DNA of 64,000 nucleotides, taken from contig NZ_FLQR01000008.1 in assembly GCF_900078385.1 (NCBI RefSeq), positions 62,001 to 126,000 of the forward strand, given 5' to 3'. Below, piece after piece: positions 53,586 through 61,607 of this stretch. Origin of the DNA: an uncultured Microbacterium sp. (lineage in GTDB: Bacteria; Actinomycetota; Actinomycetes; Actinomycetales; Microbacteriaceae). The translations under genes were made by a program, and so were the position numbers. How positions within the stretch are numbered: the stretch's first letter is position 1; each line of letters starts with the position of its first letter. The notes under the pieces are model-generated. The model did no database searches and had not been told where the DNA came from. It saw only the letters and a list, made by a program, of their open reading frames with translations.

Positions 53586-56063
53586 GTGACCCCCACAGCG
53601 GACGAGCTCCATCGACGGGGCCTCCGCCTGACGAACGCGCGTCGCTACGCCGACGCACGCCGCGTTCTCGACCAGGCGGCGGCCACCGCGGTCGACCCTG
53701 ACCTGGCCGCACGCATCGCCGGGACGCTCTCCTACGTCCTCGTGCAGACCGGTGATCCGCAGGGCGGGGAACGACTGTGCCGGGACGCGGTCGCCGCCGA
53801 TGATCTGAGTGCCCACACGCGGGGGGTGCTGGCCGGTCAGCTGGGAAGCCTCCTCGCCAACCAGGGCCGGCTCGACGAGGCGCTGGAGTGGCTCGAGCGT
53901 GCGATCACCACCATCCCGGGCGATCCCATGGCGGTCGCGAACATCCGGATGAACCGCAGCGTCCTGCTCATGCAGCGCGGCGACCTCGCCGCCAGCACGG
54001 CCGACCTCGAGGAGGCGGTCGCGGCGTTCGCGGCGCACGGCGATGCCGTCGATGTGGCGGAAGCGCAGCACAACCTCGGGTACGTCTCGCTCCTCGGCGG
54101 CGACATCGTGCGCGCCATGCGCGAGATGGCCGCGGCGCGCCCCGCGATCGCCGCGGCCTCGCCCGCGAACGCCGCGATCGGCGACGTCGACCGGGCGGAG
54201 GTCCTCCGGGACGCGGGCCTCGTCACCGAGGCGGAGCGGCTGCTCGAGCGCGCGGCGGCCGTCTTCGGTGAGAACCGGATGCCGCAGGCGCGCGGCGAGG
54301 CCGAGTTCCACCTCGCCCGCTCCCTGCTCCGTCACGACACGACACGCGCCGCGGCGACCGCCCGTGCCGCGGCGCGCCGATTCGCGGGGCTCGGCAACCG
54401 GCTGTGGGCGGCGCGCGCGGAGGCGATCGCCCAGCGGGCGGCGTTCGCCGGCGGAGGCCTCGACCGGGCCGGAAGGCGCCTCCCCGAGGCACGTCGCCGC
54501 CCGACGCCGGAGGATGTGCGGCGCACCGCCCGTGCCCTCCAGTCCGGCGGACTGCACAGCGACGCCGCGGCGCTGCGGCTCGCGCAGGAGCTGTGGCGCG
54601 CGCGGCACGACGCGCCGGCCGGGCGGCTGCCCCGACTGCCGGAATCCGCGTCGGTCGAGGTCAGGCTCCTCGTCGACGAAGTGCGCGCGGCCCGCGCCCT
54701 CCGCGCCGGCCGCTCGGCGGAGACCCGCCGGCACGCCGCACGCGGGCTCGATGAGCTCGCCGCGTCGCAGGCCTCGTTCGGCAGCCTGGACCTGCAGACC
54801 TCGCTCGTCATGCACGGCAGCGGGCTCATGCTCGCGGGCCTCGACGCCGCCGTGCGGTCCGGACGGCCCGAGACCGTCTTCGAGTGGTCCGAGCGGGCCC
54901 GGCACCTGAGCATCCAGGTGCTTCCGCTGCGTCCTCCTCCCGACCCGGAGCTGGCCGGCGACCTCGCCGAGCTGCGGATGCTGCGCGCGGACCTGGCGGG
55001 GGCCGACTGGCTGTCCGACCCGCGCGCCGTCGAGCTCGGCGAGCGGCTGCGGCAGCGCCAGTGGACCACGACGGGTGCTCGCGGCGTGGAGGAGCGCGTC
55101 GACCTCGCGGCGCTGCGCGCGACGCTCGATGCCGACACCGCCGTGCTGTCCTTCGTCTTCAGCGGCGCGGGTCTCAGCTGCCTCGTGGTCACGCGCGGCA
55201 CGGAGGCCGTCGTCCCGCTGCCGGGGTGGGGTGATGCGCGCGCTGCGCTCGCGGGCCTCCGCTCCGACCTCGACGTCGCGGCGTCGGTGCGCTCCGGACC
55301 GATGGTCGGCGTGATCCGGCGCGGTCTCGACGCGCGGCTCGCCGCGCTCTCGACGGTGCTGCTGGACGGACCTCTGCGACGCACCGACGCCCGGCGCCTC
55401 GTGCTCACGGCCCCGGGCGTCCTGGCCGGACTGCCGTGGGGGATGCTGCCCGGCCTCCGCGGGCGCGCCTTCACCCTCGCCGGCTCGGTGACCCGCTGGG
55501 TCCGCGGTCGCGCCGCCGTCGCACCGATCGCGAGCGCCGGTTTCGCCGCAGGTCCCCGCGTCGCCCGCGGGGACGAGGAGGTCGACCGCGCGGCATCCGC
55601 CTGGTCTTCCCCACCCATCCTGCGGGGTTCCGATGCGACGGTCGATGCCGTGTCGGCGCTCGGCGGCAAGGTGGATCTGCTCCACGTCGCCGCGCACGGC
55701 CGGCACGCCGTGGACAACCCGCTCTTCTCCGGTCTGGAGCTCGCCGACGGGGTGCTGTTCGGCTACGACATCGACCGGATGCCGCGCGTGCCGGCGACCG
55801 TCGTCCTGTCGGCCTGCGAGGTCGGCCGCTCGACCGTGCGCTGGGGTGAGGAGGCGGTCGGGATGACCCGGTCCTGGCTGCACGCCGGCGCCCGGTGCGT
55901 CGTCGCGGCGCCGGTCGTCGTCGCCGACGACGAGGCCTGCGAGCTGCTCGCCGCCATGCACGAGGGCCTCGTGGCCGGACGGCGCCCCGCCGAGGCGCTC
56001 GCCGATGCGGCCACGCGGACCGGCATCGTGGCACCCTTCCAGTCGCACGGCGACGGGCTCTGA
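53586..56063 (+). CDS. TPR-CHAT caspase-like protease
   Basis: 825 residues. The first 300 or so are tetratricopeptide-type helical pairs (LTNARRYADARRVLDQAAAT, LGSLLANQGRLDEALEWLER, HNLGYVSLLGGDIVRAMREM). A linker follows, and the last 280 residues are a CHAT domain with the dyad His704 (HVAAHGRH) and Cys744 (LSACEVG). CHAT proteases are relatives of caspases and separases; the TPR part normally senses a partner. No signal peptide. It ends the sigma-subtilase cassette, 49 nt after the subtilase. Confidence 0.92.
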   Translation: MTPTADELHRRGLRLTNARRYADARRVLDQAAATAVDPDLAARIAGTLSYVLVQTGDPQGGERLCRDAVAADDLSAHTRGVLAGQLGSLLANQGRLDEALEWLERAITTIPGDPMAVANIRMNRSVLLMQRGDLAASTADLEEAVAAFAAHGDAVDVAEAQHNLGYVSLLGGDIVRAMREMAAARPAIAAASPANAAIGDVDRAEVLRDAGLVTEAERLLERAAAVFGENRMPQARGEAEFHLARSLLRHDTTRAAATARAAARRFAGLGNRLWAARAEAIAQRAAFAGGGLDRAGRRLPEARRRPTPEDVRRTARALQSGGLHSDAAALRLAQELWRARHDAPAGRLPRLPESASVEVRLLVDEVRAARALRAGRSAETRRHAARGLDELAASQASFGSLDLQTSLVMHGSGLMLAGLDAAVRSGRPETVFEWSERARHLSIQVLPLRPPPDPELAGDLAELRMLRADLAGADWLSDPRAVELGERLRQRQWTTTGARGVEERVDLAALRATLDADTAVLSFVFSGAGLSCLVVTRGTEAVVPLPGWGDARAALAGLRSDLDVAASVRSGPMVGVIRRGLDARLAALSTVLLDGPLRRTDARRLVLTAPGVLAGLPWGMLPGLRGRAFTLAGSVTRWVRGRAAVAPIASAGFAAGPRVARGDEEVDRAASAWSSPPILRGSDATVDAVSALGGKVDLLHVAAHGRHAVDNPLFSGLELADGVLFGYDIDRMPRVPATVVLSACEVGRSTVRWGEEAVGMTRSWLHAGARCVVAAPVVVADDEACELLAAMHEGLVAGRRPAEALADAATRTGIVAPFQSHGDGL

Positions 56064-56093
56064 CCGCTTCCCCGGGATCGATTCGGGGTGGCG

Positions 56094-56129
56094 TGTATCA
56101 GGGGGCCGGGGTCGGGCTCTTGATCCATG
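56094..56129 (+). promoter_or_regulatory. TGTATCA-N23-TCCATG motif, copy 2
   Basis: TGTATCA (56094-56100) and TCCATG (56124-56129) at the same 23-bp distance as before the sigma gene, 30 bp after the CHAT stop. No supported gene follows on the + strand for 1.1 kb, so if this is a promoter it makes a non-coding or very short transcript. Confidence 0.45.
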
Positions 56130-56251
56130 GAACGACAGTGCGGGGGGATCGGCTGATCCCACCCCGATCACCCATGGGGGATCGTCGCCCTGCTGGGGGC
56201 GCGCTGGTGAGTCATTCCGAGGACGGCCGTCCGGGGGTTCACGCCCGTCCA

Positions 56252-56285
56252 GGGGCCGGTGGCATTGGGGGATGCCATCGGCCCC
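56252..56285 (+). terminator. Strong hairpin after the CHAT gene
   Basis: Arms GGGGCCGGTGGCAT (56252-56265) and ATGCCATCGGCCCC (56272-56285); 14 bp with one G-U pair on + strand RNA and a 6-nt loop. No T-run. It could end the cassette message or a short RNA started at the second motif copy. Confidence 0.5.
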
Positions 56286-56347
56286 GGTCCGGTCGTCGGG
56301 CTATCGTCGGCATTCGTCCGCGCCTGATGGCGGGTCCGGACGGGTTG

Positions 56348-56470
56348 CACCCGCACGTCGCCGCGAGTGAATCGCGACGCTCACGTTCACCCGCGTCAGG
56401 ATGCGGGTGCGGCGGCCCGGCACCCACACTTCGCCGCGGATGAACGTCGGCGATCACCGTCGCCCGCGTC
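56348..56470. repeat. Diverged 52-bp direct repeat
   Basis: Units at about 56348-56399 and 56419-56470 (period 71 bp) align over 52 bp with roughly three quarters identical positions; both begin GCACCC and end CCCGCGTC. The 441-bp gap holding it (56064-56504) has no gene that I can support. Confidence 0.5.
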
Positions 56471-56504
56471 GACGTATCGGTGTGGCGCGGCGCGCTGCCG
56501 CCGG

Positions 56505-57236
56505 TCAGGACCGCGACGAGTTCGCCGTGCGCCCGCGCACGATGCCGATGAACGCGTCCACGAGCGGGGCTGCCGCGTCCCGCGGCCACGCGAGCGCGAC
56601 GGTCGAGCTCGGCCCGTCGGTCAGGACGCGGTGGTCGGCGTCCTTCCGGTGGTGCAGGCGCGCGAGGGACATCGGCACGATCACGATCCCAACCCCGGCC
56701 GCGACCGTCGCGACCGCGTCGGCCGTGGTCTCCGGCGGTGCGAACGCGGGAGGGACGGCATCCGGGACCCGCACGCTCAGCACGTCGTCGTCCGGCACGA
56801 TGACGATCTCGCCGGCGAGGTCGGCGATGGTCAGCTCGTCGGCCGCGGTGAGGTGCGAGTCGGCCGCGCACACCACGACGGGCAGCTCGTCGTAGAGCGG
56901 GATGACGTGCAGCGCCGCGGTGTCCACGGGCAGCCGGACCAGCGCCGCGTCGACTCCGCCGGCCCGCAGCGCGTCGAGTTGGGTCGCGACGGAGAGCGGC
57001 ACGAGCTCGACCGCGACGCCGGGCATGCGCTCCTGCCACCGGTCGATCCACGAGCCCACCGTCGCGCCGGGGATCGTCCCCAGACGGAAGGGTCCGGCGG
57101 GCAGCGGTGCCGGCTCGATCGGGGCCGCTGCGGCGGGCTTCTTGGGGGTGCGCTTCGGGGTCTGCGCGGGCTTCCGGGTGGCGCCGGGGCGCGCCGGGCG
57201 CCCGCGTCCCCGCTGAGAACCGCCGCCTGCCGCCAT
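56505..57236 (-). CDS. LysR-type effector-binding domain protein without helix-turn-helix
   Basis: 243 residues. The first 45 are a basic, low-complexity tail (RGRGRPARPG resembles an AT-hook, then Pro/Ala/Lys). The rest is a type 2 periplasmic-binding fold as in LysR regulators: FRLGTIPGATVGSWIDRWQE, DAALVRLPVDTAALHVIPLY, ELPVVVCAADSHL, VATVAAGVGIVIVPMSLARL. The usual 60-residue winged helix is absent. DNA contact may be through the tail, or the protein may only bind a ligand. Confidence 0.82.
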   Translation of the reverse strand: MAAGGGSQRGRGRPARPGATRKPAQTPKRTPKKPAAAAPIEPAPLPAGPFRLGTIPGATVGSWIDRWQERMPGVAVELVPLSVATQLDALRAGGVDAALVRLPVDTAALHVIPLYDELPVVVCAADSHLTAADELTIADLAGEIVIVPDDDVLSVRVPDAVPPAFAPPETTADAVATVAAGVGIVIVPMSLARLHHRKDADHRVLTDGPSSTVALAWPRDAAAPLVDAFIGIVRGRTANSSRS

Positions 57237-57256
57237 GGGTTTCAGCGTAGCCGCGC

Positions 57257-57262
57257 TATCGT
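57257..57262 (+). promoter_or_regulatory. -10 box (TATCGT) of the DUF1304 gene
   Basis: TATCGT ends 6 nt before the ATG, predicting a leaderless message. Confidence 0.45.
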
Positions 57263-57268
57263 CGGCTC

Positions 57269-57667
57269 ATGGTGCCCCTCATCGCGACGATCGTCGCGGC
57301 CCTGGCCGCTCTCCTGCACGTCTACATCTTCGTCATGGAGAGCATCCAGTGGACGCAGCCTCGCGTATGGAAGCGGTTCGGCGTGACCGACCAGGCGGCT
57401 GCCGAGACGACGCGGCCCATGGCGTACAACCAGGGCTTCTACAACCTGTTCCTCGCCATCGGCGTCATCATCGGGCTGGCCCTGTTCTGGGCGGGCGGCC
57501 CGGGGACGGTTGCGGATGTCGCCGGCCGGACCCTCGTGCTCTTCGGGCTGGGTTCCATGCTCGCCGCCGCGCTCGTGCTGACCACGAGCGGCGCGAAGTA
57601 TCTGCGTCCCGCGCTCATCCAGGGGACGCTCCCGCTCATCGGCTTCGTGCTGATGCTCTTCGCCTGA
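57269..57667 (+). CDS. DUF1304 membrane protein
   Basis: 132 residues with four membrane helices and the DUF1304 landmarks LLHVYIFVMESIQW at the N-terminus and MAYNQGFYNLFLAIGVIIGL in the middle. Function unknown. It is convergent with the nuclease gene 6 nt away. Confidence 0.92.
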   Translation: MVPLIATIVAALAALLHVYIFVMESIQWTQPRVWKRFGVTDQAAAETTRPMAYNQGFYNLFLAIGVIIGLALFWAGGPGTVADVAGRTLVLFGLGSMLAAALVLTTSGAKYLRPALIQGTLPLIGFVLMLFA

Positions 57668-57673
57668 GCCGCG

Positions 57674-58264
57674 TCACCGGCACGCCGACCACTGCCCGCG
57701 TCCGGCGGCCTCCGCGTCGGCCTGCAGCGCGGAGAACAGCGGCGCGTGCGCGACGTTCGGGGGCACCCGCAGAGCGACCGCGTCCCCGGCTGCCACGAGC
57801 TCACCGGCGACGAATCGGCCGTCGTCCGTCCAGAGATGCAGGAGCCAGCGGCCGTAGCGATCCTGCGGCTCCTGTTCGACCGCCGCCCAGAGCCGCACTC
57901 CCTCCGGGAGCAGGCGCGCGAGGTGGGCGCGGGCCTCGTCCGCTCCGCACTCGACGGTGGGGGTCCCCTCCGGAGTGTCGATGCCGATGATCCGGACGCG
58001 GACGGCGTCCGTCGTCGGGAGGAGTGTGGACGGCTCGGCGGGGCGGGCCCGGATCGTGTCGCCGTCGTAGGCGTACTCCATCGTCATCGCGACCGCGTCG
58101 GCGGGACGTGTCGGAGCAGCCACGGCTGCAGCGGGGGTCGATTCGGGGATCGCGGCGCTCGGCGCCGGGTCGCGGTGGGCGGCGATCCACGACCCGACCA
58201 GCACGACGGCGGCCACGATGAACACGGCGACGACATTCGCTCGTGAGTTCCGCCGCCGTCCCAT
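57674..58264 (-). CDS. Membrane-anchored or secreted thermonuclease-like (SNase) protein
   Basis: 196 residues: an N-terminal uncleaved anchor or signal (VVAVFIVAAVVLVGSWIAA), a Pro/Ala linker and an SNase domain (about 60-195) with YDGDTIRARP, VRVRIIGIDTPEGTPTVECG (catalytic Asp and metal site) and EPQDRYGRWLLHLWTDD (catalytic Glu/Arg region). It should cut DNA or RNA outside the cell. Confidence 0.9.
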   Translation of the reverse strand: MGRRRNSRANVVAVFIVAAVVLVGSWIAAHRDPAPSAAIPESTPAAAVAAPTRPADAVAMTMEYAYDGDTIRARPAEPSTLLPTTDAVRVRIIGIDTPEGTPTVECGADEARAHLARLLPEGVRLWAAVEQEPQDRYGRWLLHLWTDDGRFVAGELVAAGDAVALRVPPNVAHAPLFSALQADAEAAGRGQWSACR

Positions 58265-58353
58265 CCGCCGATGCTATCGACGACGGACGACGCCGACGGC
58301 GCGTGGGTCGGCCTCCGACGGCCGGTCGCGAGGGTCAGCGGGTCGGGCTCGGC

Positions 58354-58761
58354 TCAGGCGGCCAGGCGCAGACCGCGCGGGTCGGTGGCGACCCGCTCGT
58401 TCTCGCCGACGTTCTCGTCGTCGCGGATGAGCGAACCGACCGCGACGCGGGCGTTCGCGCCGACATACGCGCGGACGCCGATCTTGGCGCGCGCCCCGAT
58501 GGCAGCACCCGGGCCGATGTGCGCGTGCGGCGCGATCTCAGCCTCCGGGCCGATGACGGCATCCGGCTCGATCCAGACCCCGCGCCCGATGTGGGCGCCC
58601 GCGGCGACCTGCACGCCCGGCTCGACGTACGCACCCTGTTCGACGAGCGCGGTCGGGTGCACCTTGGCGCCGTTCGCGATCAAGCCCCGCCCGTTGACGT
58701 GCTTGCGGTATCGCAGCGTCTCGCCCCGGTCGTTCTCGATGTCGACGTAGTTCTTGCCCAC
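58354..58761 (-). CDS. Left-handed beta-helix (hexapeptide repeat) protein
   Basis: About 135 residues with imperfect hexapeptide repeats in the [LIV]-G-x4 style across residues 35-115 (VHPTALVEQGAYVEPGVQVA, GAHIGRGVWIEPDAVIGPEA, HIGPGAAIGARAKIGVRAYV). The fold is that of acyl/acetyltransferases and gamma-carbonic anhydrases, though no catalytic His cluster is obvious. The GTG was chosen because TAGGAGG lies 5 nt upstream; an ATG nine codons earlier has no ribosome site. Confidence 0.8.
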   Translation of the reverse strand: MGKNYVDIENDRGETLRYRKHVNGRGLIANGAKVHPTALVEQGAYVEPGVQVAAGAHIGRGVWIEPDAVIGPEAEIAPHAHIGPGAAIGARAKIGVRAYVGANARVAVGSLIRDDENVGENERVATDPRGLRLAA

Positions 58762-58812
58762 TGGTCCTCCTAGATGAATGACAACCATGTGAAGGCATGG
58801 AACATTCCCGTT

Positions 58813-59856
58813 TCAGCGCGCCGGGACGGGCGTGGCGGATGCGGCCACGCCGGGGGAGAACACGATCGCCCGCTGCACCGCGAAGCTCACGACGAACAGC
58901 GTCGCGTCGCTGGCCAGCTTCGCCGCGAGCGTCGGCACGCCCGCGTCCGTGAGGGCCGTAAGCAGCCCGAACCCGGCGAGCAGCAGCGTCAGGGCGAGCG
59001 ACACGTAGCGCGCGGCAGCGGTGCGCAGCGGCACCGAGCGACCCTCCGCGAAGACCAGCCGACGGTTGGTGGCGAAGTTGACCCCCGCGCTCACGAGACG
59101 GGCACCGATGAGCGACAGCAGCAGCCAGCCGGTCAGGGCTTCCAGCAGCAGGAGCACCGCGGTGTCCAGGACGAAGGCCAGGAGAGCGGATGCCGCGAAT
59201 CGCAGCAGCGGGGAGTACACCCGCAGCGAGTCGGCGAGGGGGCGGAAGTGGCTCGAGGTGTTCCCGTCGAGGTAGACCGTCGCGATCGGCTCCTCGACGA
59301 GCGCGATGCCGGCGCGGCGCGCCTCAAGCAGCATCGTGAACTCGTACTCAAACCGGTCGCCGGGCAGGGTCCGGGCCCACCCCAGCACGCCCTGCGGGTA
59401 GCCGCGGAGGCCCGTCTGGGTGTCGTGGACGACCCGGCCCGTCGTGGCGCGGAAGGCCCAGCGCGTCACCGTGTTGCCGATCCGGCTGCGGGCCGGGACA
59501 TCGCCGGTGAACGCGCGGCTGCCCAGCACGATGGCTCGTCCCTCGCCGACGCGGCCGGCGACCCGCCGGACGTCGGCGGCAGTGTGCTGCCCGTCGGCGT
59601 CCGCGGTCACGACCGCGGCGGCCGGCCACCCGGCGGTGACGGCGGCGAACCCGGAGCGCAGGGCCGCGCCTTTCCCCCGGTTGCGGGGGTGGGTCACCAG
59701 GTGGGCGCCGGCGGCGGCGGCGTCCGCGAAGACGGCGGCGTACCGCGGGCCCGAGCCGTCGTCGACGACGACCACGGGACCGTCGGCGACGAGGTCGCGC
59801 ACGAGCCGCACGAGCCGCGCATCGGGCTCGTACGCGGGGATCAGGACGACGTGCAC
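58813..59856 (-). CDS. GT2 glycosyltransferase fused to a GtrA-like membrane domain
   Basis: 347 residues. Residues 1-200 are a DPM/GT2-type domain (HVVLIPAYEPDARLVRLVRD, VVVVDDGSG, THPRNRGKGAALRSGF, VTADADGQHTAADV and SRAFTGDVPARSRIGN); it moves a sugar from a nucleotide to a lipid carrier. Residues 210-335 form four GtrA-type helices (LLRFAASALLAFVLDTAVLL, GARLVSAGVNFATNRRLVFA), thought to flip the lipid-linked sugar. It starts 4 nt after the phosphodiester glycosidase gene, so it is in its operon. Confidence 0.92.
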   Translation of the reverse strand: MHVVLIPAYEPDARLVRLVRDLVADGPVVVVDDGSGPRYAAVFADAAAAGAHLVTHPRNRGKGAALRSGFAAVTAGWPAAAVVTADADGQHTAADVRRVAGRVGEGRAIVLGSRAFTGDVPARSRIGNTVTRWAFRATTGRVVHDTQTGLRGYPQGVLGWARTLPGDRFEYEFTMLLEARRAGIALVEEPIATVYLDGNTSSHFRPLADSLRVYSPLLRFAASALLAFVLDTAVLLLLEALTGWLLLSLIGARLVSAGVNFATNRRLVFAEGRSVPLRTAAARYVSLALTLLLAGFGLLTALTDAGVPTLAAKLASDATLFVVSFAVQRAIVFSPGVAASATPVPAR

Positions 59857-59860
59857 GGTG

Positions 59861-60808
59861 TCACCCCGCGATGTAGAGGATGTCGCTGGTCTCGCGCTCC
59901 CCGCCGTTGGAGGGCTGATTGACGACCTCGCCGTCGAACCACATCTCGCTCGAGCCGCCGCCGTCGAGGTTGTAGGCGGTCGTGGCGCCGAGCGACACCA
60001 TGATGTCCGCCAGCTCCGTCATCGTCACGCCGCGGCTGTAGCCGGTGGCGCGGCCGTCGACGACGACGATCACGATGCGGTTGTCGTCGATGATGCCGAT
60101 GGCGGTGCGCGGCTGCTCGCCCTGGATGGAGTGGTTGCCGAAGTTCGTGTCGACCTCGACGTCGTCGATCCCCGCGACGGGGGCTCCGTCGACCACCACG
60201 GCGGGGCCGAAGCTGACCGTGTTCCACGCGCCGTCGGCGAGCAGTTCCGCGGCGGAGGTCTGCGTCTCGTCGTAGACCGCGGCGGTCCCGTCCTCGTAGA
60301 AGACGAGACCTTCCCTCGCCGGGACATCCCGGTACGCGACGCCGTTGCGGATCACGATGCCGCTGTCGCGGAACCCGTAGTAATCGCCGTTGACGGCGAA
60401 CACGGCGCCGTTGGCCTCGGCGGTCTCGCTCACGAGCGCCGTCACGTTCTCGCCGAACTGGTTGTCGGCGAAGGCGCTCCGCAGGGCCGTGGCGTCGCTC
60501 AGCGTGATGTCGGCGGCGTAGAAGGTGACGGTGTCGTCGCCGGACCCGGTCGTGTGCGTCGTGATCGCGATCGATGCGTCCTCCGACGTGTAGGTGGTGT
60601 CGGTGAGGGTGGCGGCCGTCTCCTCTCCGCTCGAGGACGCGGCCGAGGTCGACGACGCGCCGCCCTGCGCCGCCTCGTAGGCGGCGACGTCCTCGACCTC
60701 GACGTGCGGGACCACGAACCGGTCGAGCGCCCACGCGGCGCCGCCGGCGGCGGTGAGCACGACCACGAGGCCGCCGGCGAGGAGCGAGGTCTTGAGCCGT
60801 CTGTTCAT
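59861..60808 (-). CDS. Phosphodiester glycosidase (NAGPA-like) protein
   Basis: 315 residues: a single N-terminal membrane anchor (LLAGGLVVVLTAAGGAAWAL), a Ser/Ala linker and a NAGPA-type domain with AVFAVNGDYYGFRDSGIVIR, QPRTAIGIIDDNRIVIVVVD and TAYNLDGGGSSEMWFDGEVV. Homologues remove N-acetylglucosamine from phosphodiester-linked sugars or act in exopolysaccharide assembly. It lies 4 nt before the GT2-GtrA gene, which suggests joint work on a cell-envelope glycan. Confidence 0.9.
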   Translation of the reverse strand: MNRRLKTSLLAGGLVVVLTAAGGAAWALDRFVVPHVEVEDVAAYEAAQGGASSTSAASSSGEETAATLTDTTYTSEDASIAITTHTTGSGDDTVTFYAADITLSDATALRSAFADNQFGENVTALVSETAEANGAVFAVNGDYYGFRDSGIVIRNGVAYRDVPAREGLVFYEDGTAAVYDETQTSAAELLADGAWNTVSFGPAVVVDGAPVAGIDDVEVDTNFGNHSIQGEQPRTAIGIIDDNRIVIVVVDGRATGYSRGVTMTELADIMVSLGATTAYNLDGGGSSEMWFDGEVVNQPSNGGERETSDILYIAG

Positions 60809-60882
60809 GTGCTCCAGTGTCGGCAGGCAGCTGAGGCGCGCCGTAGGGTGCGGCTACGAGCCCGCTATGGATCGAGGTTTGC

Positions 60883-60888
60883 CAGGAT
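60883..60888 (+). promoter_or_regulatory. -10-like box (CAGGAT) of the YitT-like gene
   Basis: CAGGAT ends 6 nt before the GTG start, the same spacing as at other leaderless starts in the window (for example 28734-28739 before the SDR). Confidence 0.35.
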
Positions 60889-60894
60889 GGACAC

Positions 60895-61551
60895 GTGAGC
60901 GATCCCTCCGACGGTCCCGACGCCACGACCGGGCCCTCCCTCGTCTTCGACGAGAAGGCCGCGCCGCACACGCTCGCGGACGACGTGCTCGGCATCCTGA
61001 CCGGGACCTTCGCGGCGTCGCTGGGGCTGCACCTGCTGCACGCGTCGGAGGCGGTGACCGGTGGCACGGCGGGGCTGTCGCTGCTGCTGGGATACGCGAC
61101 CCCATGGCCGTTCTGGGCGATCTTCGCCGTGATCAACATCCCCTTCGCGGTGCTGGCGGTGGTCAAGAAGGGCTGGGACTTCACGATCCGGACGATCATC
61201 TGCATCGCGCTGGTGTCGGGGTTCGCGCTCGTCCATGAGACCTTCTTCGTCATCGAGCGGCTGCAGCCGCTCTACGGGACGCTCGCCGGAAACCTGCTGG
61301 CCGGCATCGGGATGCTGATCCTGTTCCGCCACGGCGGGAGCGTCGGCGGCATCCATGTCGTCGGCCTCCTCATCCAGGAGCGCACGGGGGTGCGGGCGGG
61401 GTGGACCCTCATGGTGTTCGACGTGGTCGTCATCCTGCTGGCGCTCCTCGTCGTGCCGTGGCCCAACGTGATCATGAGCGCGGCCGGTGCCGTGCTGCTG
61501 AACCTCGTCCTGGCACTGAACCATCGGCCGGGTCGGTACATCGGCCGCTGA
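60895..61551 (+). CDS. YitT/DUF161-family membrane protein
   Basis: 218 residues with five or six helices: DVLGILTGTFAASLGLHLLH, VTGGTAGLSLLLGYATPWPF, WAIFAVINIPFAVLAV, NLLAGIGMLILFRHGGSVGG and MVFDVVVILLALLVVPW. The VTGGTAGLS/GGSVGGIHV glycine motifs are typical of the family. It probably transports a small solute, but none is established. GTG start, divergent to the envelope operon. Confidence 0.85.
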   Translation: MSDPSDGPDATTGPSLVFDEKAAPHTLADDVLGILTGTFAASLGLHLLHASEAVTGGTAGLSLLLGYATPWPFWAIFAVINIPFAVLAVVKKGWDFTIRTIICIALVSGFALVHETFFVIERLQPLYGTLAGNLLAGIGMLILFRHGGSVGGIHVVGLLIQERTGVRAGWTLMVFDVVVILLALLVVPWPNVIMSAAGAVLLNLVLALNHRPGRYIGR

Positions 61552-61607
61552 GGGATGATGCTCCGGCCGGGCGCGGACCGTCCGTCAGGGACGCGGGCCG
61601 GCGACGG

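Noticed and set aside
53499..56171. 890-codon - strand frame opposite the TPR-CHAT gene
   Set aside because: The + strand frame has TPR and CHAT motifs with the His-Cys dyad; the antisense frame has only Arg/Gly/Glu-rich sequence.
56172..56443. About 90-residue + strand frame beginning MGDRRPAGG after the CHAT gene
   Set aside because: Arg/Gly/Pro-rich, no ribosome site, runs through the hairpin and the direct repeat, so it looks like non-coding DNA.
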